A stretch of DNA of 60,500 bases from Owenia fusiformis (Eukaryota > Annelida > Polychaeta > Sabellida > Oweniidae): the NCBI GenBank assembly GCA_903813345.2, contig CAIIXF020000012.1:26178184-26238683 (forward strand), read 5' to 3'. The translations under genes were made by a program, and so were the position numbers. The notes below the pieces were generated by a model. That model was not told the origin of the DNA, searched no databases, and saw nothing but the letters and a program-made list of their open reading frames with translations. Below, piece after piece: positions 60,381-60,500 of this stretch; the first letter of the stretch is position 1, and each line of letters begins with the position of its first letter.

Positions 60381-60500
60381 CATTGTAATGTGCTGGGAGG
60401 TTTAGGCTACAGGGTTTATACCGAGGGAAATATGTGGGGGACCGTATTGGCATCATTGGTTTCAAGGCATTGTACTTCTGCCTTAGTTTCAAATGCAACA

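Larger units (their letters stand above)
57604..60500. other. Upstream intron/flank of channel gene, no exon found
   Basis: The first visible exon is entered in phase 1, so at least one more coding exon must exist further upstream on the minus strand. I did not find one to the window edge. The region is very AT-rich and holds two MITEs (58098-58376, 60237-60380). Near 60068 'actccacagagtagcaaa' resembles, in reverse, the sequence just right of the element at 31966. Confidence 0.45.

Noticed and set aside
1-60500. Bacterial contamination suggested by the trypsin-like domain
   Set aside because: The domain is spliced in phase to animal-type exons with conserved intron positions in two paralogues, and flanking genes are typical animal genes.

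Overview
The window is nuclear DNA from an animal, most likely a marine invertebrate. The evidence is spliced genes with conserved intron phases, abundant inverted-repeat elements and satellites, a low-GC intergenic background, a GH16/CBM39 beta-glucan-binding protein (a family found in invertebrates and absent from vertebrates) and a DEG/ENaC channel. I cannot assign the phylum from sequence alone. Exon models were built by hand from splice sites and reading phase. For the three complete models, and for the partial channel gene, the summed coding length is consistent with one open frame.

Layout. (1) 1-625, minus strand: exon(s) of an unrecognised gene that runs off the left edge. (2) 3,318-14,249, plus strand: gene A, six exons, 2,205 aa. 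One huge ankyrin-repeat exon with two SOCS-box-like segments is followed by four small acidic/serine-rich linker exons and one exon encoding a trypsin-like serine peptidase. (3) 15,000-20,250: satellite arrays (137-bp and 130-bp units), interrupted by a TTAA-flanked MITE. (4) 22,811-33,998, plus strand: gene B, a paralogue of A, nine exons, 1,662 aa, with about half as many ankyrin repeats and a second linker cassette. (5) 34,400-39,160: a 142-bp satellite related to the first, a mariner relic, a palindromic element, and an orphan copy of the gene B upstream flank. (6) 39,220-46,531, minus strand: secreted GH16 beta-1,3-glucan-binding protein or glucanase, 12 coding exons, 473 aa, with a 5'-truncated LINE in one intron. 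(7) 49,186-57,603, minus strand: DEG/ENaC (ASIC-like) channel, nine exons found from TM1 to the stop. One 1.6-kb exon adds about 500 extracellular residues before TM2. The first, cytosolic exon was not found.

The strongest candidate for an undescribed system is the tandem pair A/B. A variable ankyrin receptor-like array, two BC-box/SOCS-like degron-adaptor segments and a phospho-linker are joined to an apparently catalytically complete trypsin-fold peptidase whose motifs resemble the plant NAL1/bacterial trypsin-like group. The ankyrin arrays look recently expanded, as in rapidly evolving recognition proteins, so an intracellular sensor-protease role is a reasonable but untested inference. 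The second unusual protein is the channel with the large helical ectodomain insert.
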